From the NCBI GenBank assembly GCA_030267565.1, contig BRXU01000015.1, forward strand, positions 2,355,001-2,419,000: a DNA stretch of 64,000 nt, in the 5' to 3' direction. Positions 12,395 to 24,749 of this stretch are shown here, in pieces. The stretch's first letter is position 1. Each line of letters starts with the position of its first letter. A program made the translations under genes and the position numbers. The notes beneath the pieces were generated by a model. It saw only the letters and a list, made by a program, of their open reading frames with translations. It had not been told where the DNA came from and searched no databases. The DNA is from Pleodorina starrii (taxonomy: Eukaryota > Chlorophyta > Chlorophyceae > Chlamydomonadales > Volvocaceae).

Positions 12395-14838
12395 AAGGCA
12401 ACGCAGCTGGGGTCTCGTGTGCGGTGGTGGAGCGTGAACTGTGGTGGAGGTACTGGTTGCAGCAACCAGCCATTCGAAGACCATGGACCCTGGAGGGGGA
12501 AACGGGGAGGGGCTGTAGGGTTTGGGAAGCAGGGGAGGTTACGCCACGGTTGGACACGGAAAGCAAGGCCGAGTGCTTCGGTCGCTGGGAGAGGACCTTC
12601 GTGGGTAGGTTGGTGGTGCGTGGGTGAGAAGCTGGACGATGAATTACACCAAAACGCTACCCTGGCATGCCCCCGGCGGCCTTAGGGCACCCTTTCCTTG
12701 CGATGACAACCACCGCTCGCCCGCTGGGTAAGGGTGCTGCCAAGGCCGTCGCGGTCAACGGAGAGGGCCCGCCGCCGCATTTTTAGCGGCACCCCGGCTC
12801 CAGGAAACTCAACCACGTAGTAAACTCAACGGGGACGTGCCGTTAGATGTCTGGAGGGGGTGTGAGCTGCGGGTCGTAAAGGCAGGAGCGCGCGCGTGCC
12901 GGGCTGCGAACTGCTGCTGTGCGGGACGGAGCTAGCTGGCTGGCTGTGTGGGACTGTGGGTCTCTTTCGTAGCTCGAAATGTTCTGATGGGATTGTTTTC
13001 CTTTCCTTCCTGGGATTTTGGTCCCTCCGTGTCGGTCCATCTGCAAGGATTGGGGGGTTTGCGTTTGTGTTTGTTCGCAAGAGGGAAAACCCTTGGGTGC
13101 GTCGTGTCTGGGGTCGCTGTTTGCCAAAGTGTTACGAGCATTGGGTAACGGTTGGCAACGGCCGAGCTTTTGCCCACCAGAAAGCGTCAGTAGGGTGGTG
13201 TGTGTGTGCGTGTGTGTGTGAGGTCGTGCGCACCGCTTACACACAAACAGGATCTCTTTCGCGTGTGTCATCTAGCGCGTGGACAAGAACGGGGTTTGGT
13301 GGTGAACTAATATTTTTTGTCGGCAAAGATGGGGCCGGACATGTCCTGCCCATTGCAGGACAGACACTGCGTGGCGTGAATGGGGTCGAAGCAGAGTGGC
13401 GGCGAATTTGGCGCCCGTCTCGGATGGGGCCCAACATTGTACTCTGGACTTTAGCTATGCTACAGCAGGCCTGATTTGTTTTGTGCGGTGATTGCGAGCA
13501 CCGCTTTCCAGCGGCGGGGGCCGGGATAGGGAGGTGAGGGCCAACTGCGCCGGGCCTTCTCTTTTGGGTTAGAGGGCTGGGTTGAGGCCGTGCCGGGAGC
13601 ACGGCGCGGCGCAGGCCTTTGATTGGCGATCTGCGACACGGAGAAGCCTGTCTGTGGGGTCGCTTGGCCTGCGGGGGCTCCGGCCTCGTGTCACCGTATG
13701 GCATCGGCCTGGTCCAGGAGTATTTCCATGAGCCGGCCCGGTGGCAGTGCGAGCCCGGTTGCTCCCGGCACCGGAGTGGGTGTGTGAGCACTCAGGCTGA
13801 GGCCCTGCCAGGGGACGGTACCCAATTTTGACAATACTCGCTTGGCATGTAGACCAAAAAACACGACAGGAGCGCCCAGGAGCTCGGCTCATGGGCGCTT
13901 CGCCACCTGCCCGGCTCGCTGGCTGCTAACAGCGCTCGTCGCACTCCCCGCAGCCGTTCGGAAGGCCCGCACAGATCTTTCCTGGTCTCAGCCAAGCCTG
14001 AGTGCACCAATAAGGCCCGCCCCCACGCATCATCATCGCATCCGGGACCGTCTCTGCATCATGCACGTTAAGATTTGCGTTTGGGTTTTTAATGGCGATG
14101 TTATAACTAAGATGAGCAACACTTGCCCTCACGCCACAACAAGCCAGCTGCGGAGGCGGCGCAACATCGATCCGTCGAAGCACTGATTCGTAAAGCTGAG
14201 AACCCAACGGACTGTGCCTGCCCCCTCGCATCCCTCTATTCCTTCAACGTCTCTCACACACACCCTGCGCCCGCGTCGCTCACGCCCAGTCCCCAAGGAT
14301 GAGTAAATCGCGCGGGCGCTCGAGTCATCGTACTGGTCGCGGGTCAGGCCGCCGGGCCACCGAGACGGGTGCTTCCGTTCTGCCTGCTCCCGCCGCAACT
14401 GCTTGTCTGGCGCCTTGCACCCACTTGCCAGCGGTCGAGCACGCGGGTGACCGACCCAACACCCCGGTGCTCGCAGACCACACACACTCTATCGCACAGC
14501 ACGCCACGCCACGCCAGAATGCCAACCGCTCCAGCGCATCAATCACCCGGCCACAGGCAAGGGCTCCTGCTCCTTGCGTCTGAAAGCCATTCCCAGGGCG
14601 GAACGCGCAAAGCCACGCCCCAGCTCCCCGCTGTCCTTTCTTAGTAGCGGCGAAGCCCACACTGCCCACTCGCAAGTTCTCCCCAACGTCGTCCAATCCT
14701 CTATTCGCGTCACACGCCCCGCAGCCCTCCGGACGGTACCGCTACACTCCCTCCCAACCCCTTAAACGCACCGCACCAAGCCACATCACCCCGGCTCCCA
14801 GCGCAGCCCAGCGCACAGCCGTGCAGTCCCAACCCACC
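12395..14838. other. Convergent intergenic region, no gene supported
   Basis: Lies between the 3' ends of the plus-strand oxidoreductase and the minus-strand ferredoxin gene, so it should hold both 3' UTRs. I found no TGTAA motif close to either stop. Open frames on both strands lack splice-compatible partners and family motifs. A short CA/TG-rich stretch lies near 13196-13250. Confidence 0.4.
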
Positions 14839-16142
14839 TCACGTGTCCCAGCCGTCCTGCCCCCACACCGAGTCCGCGGACATCATCCCAACCTCCACCC
14901 GCCCCCAGCCGCGCGGCACCTTGGCCACACACGCGCGCATGACCACCGGGGAACCCGCCTCCCGCCCGTCCGGCCCGTACTTGAACAGCTCCACCTCGCA
15001 GACACCGCAGGAGCCGTGCAGACAGCCGGTGGGGATGTCGGCGCCGCAGCGGGAAGCCGCCTGCGGCGCCGCAGGGAAAGGGGCGGCAGGGTGTGGCCGG
15101 GCCAGGACAGGGCAGGGCGGGGCGGGGCGGGGCAGGGGAGGGCAGGAACGAGGGTGCTGAGGCCGGCAGCAGCAGCAGACGCGTGCAAAGGTGGGCGGCA
15201 GCGATGCCTCACAAAGAGTCCAGCACCTGCCTCCAGCGTCAAAGCTCCATCCTGCCCGCGCATCCCAAGGACCGAGGCCGCAGCCGGCTTCCGCACCCCT
15301 TTTGCTTAACCACCGATGACACAACCACTCTCCCGGATTTTCGTACTAATGCTGACCCTCAGACCGGCCGACTCGACTCTCTCCAATTCCGGGTTCGCGC
15401 TATTCCTGACCCACCGACCCACCGACCCACCGACCCACCGACCCACCGACCCACCGACCCACCGACCCACCGACCCACGATCCAGGTCGCTCTCCCGGGG
15501 ACCCACCTCCATGAAGTCCTCCCCGGGCCTGGCTTCGGTGGATGTGCCCTCCTGCCTGCGCCACGAGATGACGAGAAGGATCAAAGACGGTGAGTTTAAT
15601 AACGATGACCGAGGGGAGCATGCGCGTATTTGGGCAAGTTAACAACGGCTGGGCAGGAACGGCGGTGGGTTCTTCAACCAAAGCACATGCATGGGCACGC
15701 CCGCTCGCCAGGTGTTCGGGGGTGCTGCCAAACTCTGCCCCGAACTCTGCCGCAAACTCTGCCCCAAACTCTGCCCCAATAAGATGGCGCAGGACGGCCT
15801 GCCATTAGGATAGCATCCCGGCAATGCCCAGCGCCCGCATACCACTGCCATAAATACGGCGGACTCGTGCCGCACACAGTCCCTGCCGTACCTGAAGAAC
15901 ACAGTGACCACGTCCGCTGGTTTCGCCGCGGCGGAGGCAGCGGTGGACGTGTTAGCGGGCGCCACTGACGCGGCCGAGGGGGCCTCGGTGCTGCAAGGCG
16001 CCGCTGGGCCGCGCAGGAGCTGCGGGCGTTGTCGCTGGTGTTGCTGCTGTTGCTGCCAAGGGGACGAGCGACGCGTGGTTTTTTGGTTGGCGCATCTTTG
16101 GGCGCCAACAGTGAATTGCGACGGTCCTAGTAGGCTATGCAT
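14839..16142 (-). CDS. Plant-type [2Fe-2S] ferredoxin-domain protein with targeting leader
   Basis: Small electron-transfer protein. Inferred exons: 16142-15892, 15555-15507, 15060-14839, giving 173 aa with consistent phases. Residues 1-~75 are basic, Ser/Ala/Gln-rich (a poly-Gln run after position 29) and poor in acidic residues, as in algal organelle-targeting leaders. The ferredoxin domain starts at DVVTVFF. Cluster ligands are visible as CLHGSCGVC (Cys113, 118 and 121, spacing CX4CX2C) and a fourth Cys at 144 in VVMRACVAK. The 22-residue gap to the last Cys is shorter than in photosynthetic ferredoxins (about 29), so this is probably not the main PetF. The start at 16142 is the first ATG in frame. 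The gene is divergent with the release-factor gene at 16457. The partner enzyme is not identifiable. Confidence 0.85.
15409..15478. repeat. 8-bp tandem repeat (GACCCACC)n
   Basis: About eight to nine perfect copies of GACCCACC lie inside intron 2 of the ferredoxin-domain gene. On the gene strand it reads (GGTGGGTC)n. No function is evident. Confidence 0.9.
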
Positions 16143-16456
16143 TTGAAAATTTATATGTTGGCGAGCGTTCAAGGTCGACCCTAAGCTGGCGCTCGCTCGG
16201 TGGAACGGACCAGGTGCAATCTCTTATAAAATGTAAATGTAATTAAATGCAAAATTTTACATGTAATTCAAAACAGGTACAATGCGCCAGTTTGGCCTTT
16301 GCGTTTGTAAACCGGCACTGAATGGTGGTTGTGGTTGGCCGTGATTTGGGTACGCATCAAGACCAACGGCCACTCATTCCATCACATAACGCATATATTG
16401 TTGTTCGCGTATGAGGACAGTACACCGCGTACCTAGCACGCCCCTATCGTCTTCCC
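16143..16456. promoter_or_regulatory. Shared 5' region of divergent ferredoxin and release-factor genes
   Basis: A 314-bp gap separates two outward-facing ATGs. The section 16200-16290 is notably AT-rich for this genome and contains TGTAAATGTAATT-like stretches. This fits a compact bidirectional promoter, inferred from arrangement and composition. Confidence 0.5.
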
Positions 16457-19400
16457 ATGCGCGCCCTAAACCTTCCCGGCGCGCTGCCTGCGCCCAACGT
16501 AACCAGCGCCAGAAGCCATGTAAGAGCTCGTCATACGCAGCAGCTGCTTCTTGGGTCGCCTAGTCAGCAGCGGGTTCTTGGAGCACGACCGGTCGCAGCG
16601 CTGCCGGACGGCGATGGCGCGGCGACCACCAAAGTCACGGAGGTGGGTTTGCGGACACCTCCTACTCCGCCAGGCGCTACTGGCCACACGCTTAGCCTAC
16701 CCAGGGTCTGCCGTCTCCCAGTTGAACCGATGGCGGTTAGGCGGTGCCGGTGCTCCCCAAACTGCCCCCGTGGCTTCAACCCTCAATCTGACATCTTCGG
16801 GCGCCGACCTCGTTCCCGCAATCCCACGAAGCCCAATACGTATACCCCAAACGCTCGTCACCCCATTACGTGCTTCGTGCCATGCCGTACACCGTACACC
16901 TGGGAAACCGCAGACCGTGACGGAGGCGCTGCTGGAGAGCTTGGGGGCGGTACCGGCGGAGGCGGGCGCTGACGCGTCGGCGGCGGCGGCGGCGGCGGTG
17001 GGCTCCGCCGAGGAGCTGACGCCGTCGCCGCTGGCGGAGTCGCTAGCGGAGGCGGTGGGCACCGCCGCCAGCGCCAAGGCGGTGCAGGCGCAGCAGGCGG
17101 CGGAGCAGGTACGAACGTTCGAACGTGTGAGGCGAGGAAGGCGAAGCGCCGCCGCGCGAGGGCGCTGTTCCGGCCCGGCCCCCGGCCGGGCCGGGCCGGC
17201 GGCCGCGGCCGCGGCGAAGCCGGGACTCCGTCCTCGAAGCGCGGGCGGGCGGGCGGGCGGGCGCGCCTGCACAGCCGCGACGCACTCGCATGCCGTCGCC
17301 CCCGACAGCTCCCTCCTTCCCCTGACCTCCCTGAAGTCATTTGTGTTCTGGGGCTGGTATCTCGGGGCCCAAGGCGGGAGCCCGGGGTGCTGGTTGGGAT
17401 ATGTGGGGTGCGGGGCGGCCGCGGTATGGGGTGTCCCGCAGCCCTCCTGACCTCAGAGCCTGGGGCCTCTCAGGCACCACAGGGTGTTTCTTCTGCTTTC
17501 TGGCTGCTCCTGCTGCCGGAGCGCTTTACCTGCATGATGTGGCCGTGCGTGTACTCGGGATATGGTCTGGGTTCGGGCAAGGCAGGGCAAGGCTGGGCAG
17601 GTGCCTGCCTGCCAGTACTGCCCCTTCCGCTCCGGATCTCGCAGAGCATGACCCGTGGGTCGCCGTCTCTCTCCATGCGTCGCCGTCTCTCTCCCCGCAG
17701 GCCGCCGCGGCGCTGACGGCGGAGGTGCTGGAGCGGGAGGTCGGGCGGCGGCGCAACTTCGCCATCATCTCCCACCCCGATGCCGGCAAGACCACGATGG
17801 TGGGTCCCCTCCCCGGGTGGCTGTCTGGCTGAGGGCTTTGGGAATCTCCCGGCGCCTGAAAGGCTTTGGAAGCTTTCCCTTTCCTAGGCCTGGCGCAGCT
17901 GCGCAGTGGCGCCTAGGCCCTGGGGCTGGCGGCGCTCTCCAGGCCCGCTCCTCTCCTTCACCTTCCCTCCCTCGGGGTCCCTCCGGAACTGTACCTGACG
18001 AGTGAAACGGTCAACTGTGCGCGCGAACATTGTCGTATCCCTTCCTGTGCCGTACAGACGGAGAAGCTGCTGCTGTACGGCGGCGCGATCCACGAGGCGG
18101 GAGAGGTCAAGGCGCGCAGGTAAGAACGGCATGTCGGCGCGTCCCGCGCCAGCCTCGGAAGGCGGGCCCCCGATCCTACGCCAGCGCAGGACTCTAGTGG
18201 TCCCTCATTGTAACTCTCGCATCCTACGCCGCACACCTCCTCCACCTCCACCTCCACCTCCACCTCCACCTCCACCTCCACCTCCACCACCACCTCCACC
18301 ACCACCTCCACCTCCACCTCCACCTCCACCTCCACCTCCACCTCCACCTCCACCTCCACCTCCACCTCCACCTCCACCTCCACCTCCACCTCCACCTCCA
18401 CCTCCACCTCCACCTCCACCTCCACCTCCACCTCCACCTCCACCTCCACCTCCCCCACCACCACCACCTCCACCTCCACCTCCACCTCCACCTCCACCTC
18501 CACCTCCACCTCCACCTCCACCTCCATCACCACCACCTCCACCTCCACCTCTGCCCCGGGAATCAGTCGGGTCGGGTCCTGCTGCGTCTCGCTTCGCTCG
18601 CTTTCTACACACGGCACCCAAAACCCCCCGCGGGTTCATCCTGCAAGCCTCACCGCCTCCGCCCGCCCGTTCCTCCGCCCGTCACGCTGTCGTACCTATT
18701 GTACGGCATACCAGGTCGTCCCGGTCCGCCACTTCGGATTGGATGGAGCTTGAGAAGCAGCGCGGTATCTCCATCACCTCCACGGCCCTCACCTTTGAGT
18801 ACAACGGCTGCCAGCTCAACCTGCTGGACACACCGGGCCATCAGGTGGGTCAGGGCGGGACAGCGACCCGTGGGTCAGGGCGGGACAGCGACCCGTGGGT
18901 CAGGGCAGGACAGCGACCCGTGGGTCAGGGCGAGTGGGCGACCGGACGGCGACCCGTGTGTTTGCCGTACAGCGGCCGACCTGGGCCGGTGGGACAAAGG
19001 GCGAGGCTTTCATGGAAAGTGCCGGGGCTTGGAGAGGCCGGGAGGAAGTGAGGATGGCAGGCTTCCCCTTCACCGTGTCAGGACTGACCCGGGGGTCGCT
19101 GCGACGGTCGGCAAGCGCGCCGTTGCCGCACTCCGCGCCGTGCCCGCACTCCTGGCGCATCGCCCATCCAGACCAGAAGACACCCCTTGTTCCCTTGTTC
19201 GCTCGTTCGCGGTGTCCGTGACTCCGAAACCCCGCAACCTCCCCCCCCCCCCCAGAAACCCACTCCCGGAGCCCCACCTCCTTCGCACCTTCCCCCCGAC
19301 CGCAGGACTTCTCGGAGGATACGTACCGCACCCTGGCTGCCGCCGACAATGCCGTACTGTTGGTTGATGGTGCCAAGGGTATTGAGCCGCAGACTCGCAA

Positions 19401-22400
19401 GCTGTTTGCGGTGGCCCGCTTGCGGGGGCTGCCCGTCTTTACCTTTGTGAACAAGATGGACCGGTGAGGGGGAGGGGTATGGGACCGGTGAGGTGGCTTG
19501 CTGGTTTACTTGGGGCCCTGACGAGAGCCCGGATTGGGAGCTGGGGGATGTGCGGCCGCGGACACGGAGGAGGATGAGATACAAGTGCCCGAGTGGGGGA
19601 AGGCTGGAAGGAGGGAAGAGGGAAGGCGGGGCAGCCGGAGTGCGACCGAGGCGGGTTACGTGCGGCCTGTCAATCAGCCTCAAGTCGTTCCCGGGCCGTT
19701 TGGGCCGTCTGGCTCCCTGGCTCCGGCTAGGTTGCGGCCATGCTGCCACTTCTCCGCCGTCTCCCGTCGGGGTCACCGCCTCTGGGCTGTTGGCGGTTGG
19801 CTCCCAAGTGCCCGGTCGGTCGGTCAGCGTTGCGTTCCGGTTCGCCAAACGTTGCGTTCCCGTTCCCTCGCCCTCGCCCGCTTTCAGGCCGGCGCTCAAC
19901 GGCTTTGAGATCGTGGAGCAGCTGGAGAAGGAGTTCGGACTGCAGGTACGGCAGTACGGCGCCGTGTTGGCGGTTGGCGGTTGCGTCGTCCGGTGCATTT
20001 GTGTCCTTGGCGCACGCACGCGCTGGCAGAGACGCGGGGCGTCCGAGAGGGGGGATGCCGCGCTTCTGCTCAGGAGTCGGCTGGTGGCTGAAGAGGAGGT
20101 GGTGTGAGGCCATCTGGGAGTCCCGCGAGGTCCCGCTGCTGGTGGTGCTGCTGCTGGTGGTGGTGGTGCTGCTGGTGGTGGTGGTGGGGGTGCTGGTGCA
20201 GTTCTGGGACCTGAATGGAAAGAAGGACTACGCCGGTACCTGCTGATGCTGCTACTGCTGTTGCTGCTGCTGCCGACCTGCGCCAGTACGGACACTGCCC
20301 AACACTGCCCGACCCTGACACTGCCCGCAGAGCTACCCGGTGAACTGGCCCATCGGCTCGGGTGACCGCTTCGTTGGCGTCTACCACAGGCCCACCAAAA
20401 AGGTAGGCGCGAGGGGACCCATGGGTCCTCTGTGACCCATGGGTCGGTTCGACGCTCCTGCCAGACTCCGCTGTCCTGCGGCTGGATATCCAGCGCCGCC
20501 ATGCGGTTATTGTCCTTCCGATGCCGCATGGTCCACAGCCCAGCCCTGCCCTGCTATTAACGGCTTGGTGTTTGGGGGGGGCATGTATTGTACGGCAGGT
20601 CGTACTGTACGAGAAGCGCGGGCAGGCTGGCCGCAGCAAGGGCGCCACCAAGGCCGAGTACGACTTGGACGATCCGGAGCTGCAGCAGCTGGTGGAAGCT
20701 GACCTGTGGGAGCAGCTCCAGGAGGACGTCGAGCTGCTGGAGGTACGACAGTACGACATGTGTATACGGCATGTGTTTTGTGCGTGTGTTTGTGTGTGCG
20801 TACGTGCTTGTTGCGGATCTGGGAGGGCAGGTGGCGGCATTCCGGCTGGTTTGGGAGGGCGACGAGCACGGTAGCCCGGCCCCGCCCGGCCCCGCCCGGC
20901 CCAGGCGCCCGGCTCGGTCTGCTTGAGCTCGCCGTAATGCGTCTGCGCCCGGCTTGCCCTCAAATCCACAGACGGCGATGCCTTTCTTATCCCTATCCCC
21001 GCCCTTCCCCTCCCTTGACCCGACGTGCCTTGTCTCTCAGGTGCTGGGGGATGAGCTCGACTTGGAGGGCGTCATGGCGGGCAAGGTGGGGAGGGGGTGG
21101 GTGGGTGGGTGGGTGGGTGGGGGGTAATAGAGCACAGACCGCAGATGGGGGACGTAGGCGTGTGTGTATGTCGTATGTGTGTGTGCGGACACGGGGCCGC
21201 CACGGAGGCAGGGCGAGGCTCACAGTCACAGCCACAGCACCACACGTCCACACAGGCGCGGCCGCCTCCCGGCCTCCCTGCTGTTCTCCCCCTCCACCAC
21301 CACCACCACCACCCCCCGCGCCTCTCCTCTCGTCCCCACGTGTTCAGGTGACGCCCGTGTTCTTCGGCTCTGCGATGAACAACTTTGGAGTGGAGCTGTT
21401 CCTGCAGGTTGGTGGTTATGCCGGTAACCGACAACGGTAACGGAATTTCGGTTCGGTTGGCTGGGGGATCGGCAGCTTGGGTTTGGTGGGTTGGGCCGGC
21501 CAGGGATGCGGGAGGGGAGGAAACCTCTCCGGAGGAGGGCGAGGGAGGGAGGTCAGTCGGGAGAGTGCGGTGTGGTGGGTTGGGGTGTGGTCTGTGGTGT
21601 GGGCTCGCGCATCATCGGGCGGCTCCCCGAAAGGCCCCATCGCCGCCCTGCACCCACCATCGACCCGCCGCGCCGTTTCCACAGCTCTTCAGCGTCAGCC
21701 GCGTCGCTTTGGGCTGTCAGTCGGCCGTTGATCACTTCTTACATTCGCCGACTTACTGCACCGCCCTTCCCCGCCGCCGTGCCGTTGCCCTGCCATCCCC
21801 TTGCACGCCCTCCCGCCCCTCCCTCTCCCCCCTCTCCCTCCCTCTCCCTCCTCTTCCCCCTCTTCCTCCTCTCCCCGCCGCCGCATCGGTCTCCAACAGA
21901 CCTTCATCCAGCTCGCATCGAGGCCGGGTGAGGAGGGCCGGGCGTCGGACGGTTTGGGCGGGAGTTGCGTTATGTCTGCGTGTTTCGGAGCCTGCTGGAT
22001 CGGGAACCGGGGGCGGGGTCGCTGGTTTGGGGCCCCGCTCCCGCGGCCGGTTTGATGGTTTGATGTGAGGGAGGTCCGTCTTGCGGGCTTTGCGCCGCCG
22101 AGAAGGGAGCTGGACACTGGAGCGCTGTGCGCTGTCTGCCGGGGTGGGCGTCCTCTCGATGTTCCTCAATCGTTCCCCTCTCCACCGCCACGATCTCATC
22201 TTTTGTTGCCAATCCCCGGCATCTGTCCGCGCCGCCCACAGGCCCCGCTCAGACCCGCAGCGGTGTGGCGGTGTCGCCCACCTCCCCCAACTTCACTGGA
22301 CTGGTCTTCAAGCTGCAGGTGGGTCCCAAGGGCGGGGTCTGGGGTGGGCTGGGGTGGGGAGGGGAGGGGAGGGGAGGGGAGGGGAGGGGTGTGCCGAACG

Positions 22401-24749
22401 AGCCCAGAATGGTGGGGTTGCATGCTGCTCGCACCAAGACACCGGTGTCTGGAAGAAGGGGGGGCAGGGCGCGGTGCCGTGCCGTGCCGTTTGAGAACGG
22501 TACCTCTCCCATGCCCCCTCCCCCGCCGCTCCCTTGGTAACCACCAACTAACTGCCGACTAACTCCCAACTGCCGACTTCCAACCAACAGGCCAACATGG
22601 ACCCCAAGCACCGGGACAAGGTGGCGTTTGTGCGCGTGGTGTCGGGTGAGTGAGCGAGCGAGTGAGCTTTGAGTGATTGAGTGTGCAATTGAGTGTCCTT
22701 CCTTACCCTCCCCGCCTCCCCGCCTCCCCCCTCCCTCCCCCCGCCACCTGGCCCCCTGCCCTTCCCCGCCGCAGGCAAGTTCGAGAAGGGCATGAAGGTC
22801 CGTGTGGCTCGCAGCGGCCGCACCGTGACGCTGGCCGCCCCGCAGCGCATGTTTGCCAACGAGCGCCAGACGGTGCAGGAGGGGTTCGCGGGTGAGGCCG
22901 AGCGGCGGGAGGGGCAGCGGAAGGGGAAACGGGAAAGGAACGGAGGGGTCAGGGGTGAGAAACTAAAAGGAAGTTAGGAGCCGTAGTGAGGGGAAGACCC
23001 GTCTTTGTCTCGGGGGGAAGAGAAGAGAAGAAGAGAAGAAGAGGGTCCCACAAGCGCCCTTCCATGGCTCCCGCCCTCCGCCTGTGAAACCCCAAGTGAC
23101 ACGCCCCCCAACCTCCAAACCTTCCATCCAACTCCCCTTGCGGGAAGAACTCGGCCGACTGCGCACTCCGGGTTCCGCTCACCGGCTATCCGGTCTACCC
23201 GTGGTGACATTCCCCCCCTATGTACATGGATACCCCTAAAACCCGAAACTCCCGGCTCCGGCCTATACGTGGATAACCCCCCCTACGGCTCAGGCGATGT
23301 GATCGGCCTGACCAACCCGGGCGCCTTCGCCATCGGTGACACCCTGGTGACCGGCCCCACCCTGGCCTTCCCGCCCATCCCCACCTTCTCCCCCGAGCTG
23401 TTCGCCTACCTGCGCTGCCCGCCCAACCAGAAGAAGCCCTTCCTCAAGGGCGTCGAGGGTAGGGCAGCTGGGGGCAGCTGGGGGCAGCTGGAGGTCGAGT
23501 GGGTGACCCGCGGGTCGGTGGTGACCCGCGGGTCCTTGAATTGGCGAGGTGTCGGCCTCGTAAGCTCAAGAGCCACCAATCGGGGTGCAGTTGCAGGGTA
23601 GTCGCCATTTGCTGCCCGACGGGTTTGCGGCGGCGGTTTGAGGGGAGGGGAGGGGAGGCAGGAACGTGCATGATGCCACACGTGTGTGTCGGTTGCGGTG
23701 CTGCGGTACCAATGAAGCTCTTGCGCCTTTGCGCTGTACCTCTGCCCGCGCGCGTTTGTGCGCAGGCCTGCTGGGAGAGGGTGCCGTACAGGTGTTGTAC
23801 AACACAGACGAGTACATCACGGATCCCGTACTGGCGGCCGTCGGCCAGCTGCAGTTCGAGGTGGTGCAGTACCGCATGAAGGTACGTACGGATGTCCGTA
23901 CTGAAGTACGGTACCACAGGACCCCGCCTGATGCGCCTCTCTTGGCGTCGTGGTGCCCTAATCGAGCGCGAGTCCGAGACGGCGGGCAGGGACCAGTCCG
24001 GCGGGATGTACGGGACCGGCTGTGTTGGTTTGGATCCGCAAATCTATAATGTATCACCGCATGGTGATTACAGCGTCCTTGCTCTTGCGCCTTGTACCAG
24101 CATCTTCTTGGTTTTTGTATACATACAACCTATACTGCCATGCTTGCATGCTGCCGTACCGTGGACAGGACGAGTACGGCGTTGACACGACGCTGGAGCC
24201 GCTGTCGTACTCGGTTGCGCGCTGGGTCAAGGGCGGGTGGGATGTGCTGGAGGGCGTGGGGCGCTTGTTCAACACCACCGTCATGAAGGACGTGTACGGC
24301 AGGCCTGTACTGCTCTTCCGCAACGATTTCGCGCTGCAGCAGGTACGGATGTACGTCATCACGGCATGCCGTCGCCGCTGCATAAACCGCCGGCCTCCCT
24401 GCCTCCGCTGCTGCTTCATCACTACGACCTCCTGTCCCCACACCACCCACCCAGCCACCCACCTCGCCCGCGTCTCCACACCCACGGACCCATCCGTCAC
24501 CCCACTTGTGTGGCTCTGAACGTCAGCCGGTAACACCCACCCCAGCGATCCTCCTCTTTTCCCATCGACTGGTCAGCTTGCGACCTTGGACTGTCATGTG
24601 TCATCCTCCTCCCCCCCGTTCCCCCCCCCCACACACACACACATACACACATGCACACACACCGCCGCCTCCTGCCCCCGCAGGTGCTTGGGGAGCATGC
24701 GGACAAGCTCGGGGAGCTCAGCCCTTACGCACTGCCGCCGGACCTCTGA
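16457..24749 (+). CDS. prfC: Organellar peptide chain release factor 3 (RF3 GTPase)
   Basis: Translational GTPase that recycles class-I release factors after termination. It is expected in chloroplast or mitochondrion because of the leader and bacterial ancestry. Inferred exons: 16457-16642, 16914-17108, 17701-17799, 18058-18119, 18715-18844, 19306-19463, 19888-19945, 20331-20402, 20599-20742, 21041-21085, 21348-21407, 21900-21927, 22242-22318, 22591-22645, 22775-22891, 23294-23458, 23766-23881, 24169-24342, 24684-24749, giving 668 aa with all phases consistent. Residues 1-62 are Arg/Ala/Ser-rich; ~63-130 is an Ala/Glu-rich linker. G-domain motifs are HPDAGKTT (152-159), RGI in switch I, DTPGH (219-223) and NKMD (273-276). 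RF3-specific stretches follow: [33 protein letters not shown]-like [18 protein letters not shown] and [14 protein letters not shown]. It is longer than bacterial RF3 (~530 aa) by the leader. Intron 4 holds a large CCACCT satellite. Confidence 0.93.
18180..18224 (+). repeat. 45-bp dispersed repeat, copy 1
   Basis: This stretch in RF3 intron 4 is nearly identical (42 of 45 positions by eye) to 30625-30669. The second site sits at the left boundary of the right-hand ARL2/ferredoxin duplication unit. No coding capacity. Confidence 0.8.
18240..18550. repeat. CCACCT hexamer satellite in RF3 intron 4
   Basis: About 310 bp of CCACCT units with a few CCACCA interruptions. It creates long artificial poly-Pro (plus) and poly-Gly or Glu-Val (minus) frames. 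It lies wholly between RF3 exons 4 and 5 and is pyrimidine-rich on the sense strand. Confidence 0.95.
18845..18940. repeat. 25-bp tandem repeat containing a GACCCGTGGGTC palindrome
   Basis: Three to four copies of a 25-bp unit (GTGGGTCAGGGCGGGACAGC followed by GACCC) start immediately at the RF3 intron 5 donor, whose GTGGGTC is itself part of the repeat. The 12-bp palindrome occurs at 18865, 18890 and 18915. Confidence 0.9.
22351..22391. repeat. GGGGA pentamer tract in RF3 intron 13
   Basis: Tandem GGGGA/GGGGT pentamers at the 5' part of an intron, G-rich on the sense strand and able to form G-quadruplexes. Confidence 0.85.
23262..23283 (+). repeat. Dispersed repeat CCTATACGTGGATAACCCCC, copy in RF3 intron 15
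   Basis: The same ~20-bp word recurs at 26274-26294 and, with one change (ATGACC), at 50685-50703. A weaker variant lies just upstream at 23214-23236. Confidence 0.8.

Noticed and set aside
17958..18639. Poly-Glu-Val and poly-Gly frames on the minus strand
   Set aside because: Same hexamer array read on the other strand. No start context, family or splice partner.
18002..19051. 349-aa poly-proline open frame
   Set aside because: Produced by the CCACCT satellite in an RF3 intron. The real exon 5 begins at 18715 after a CAG acceptor.
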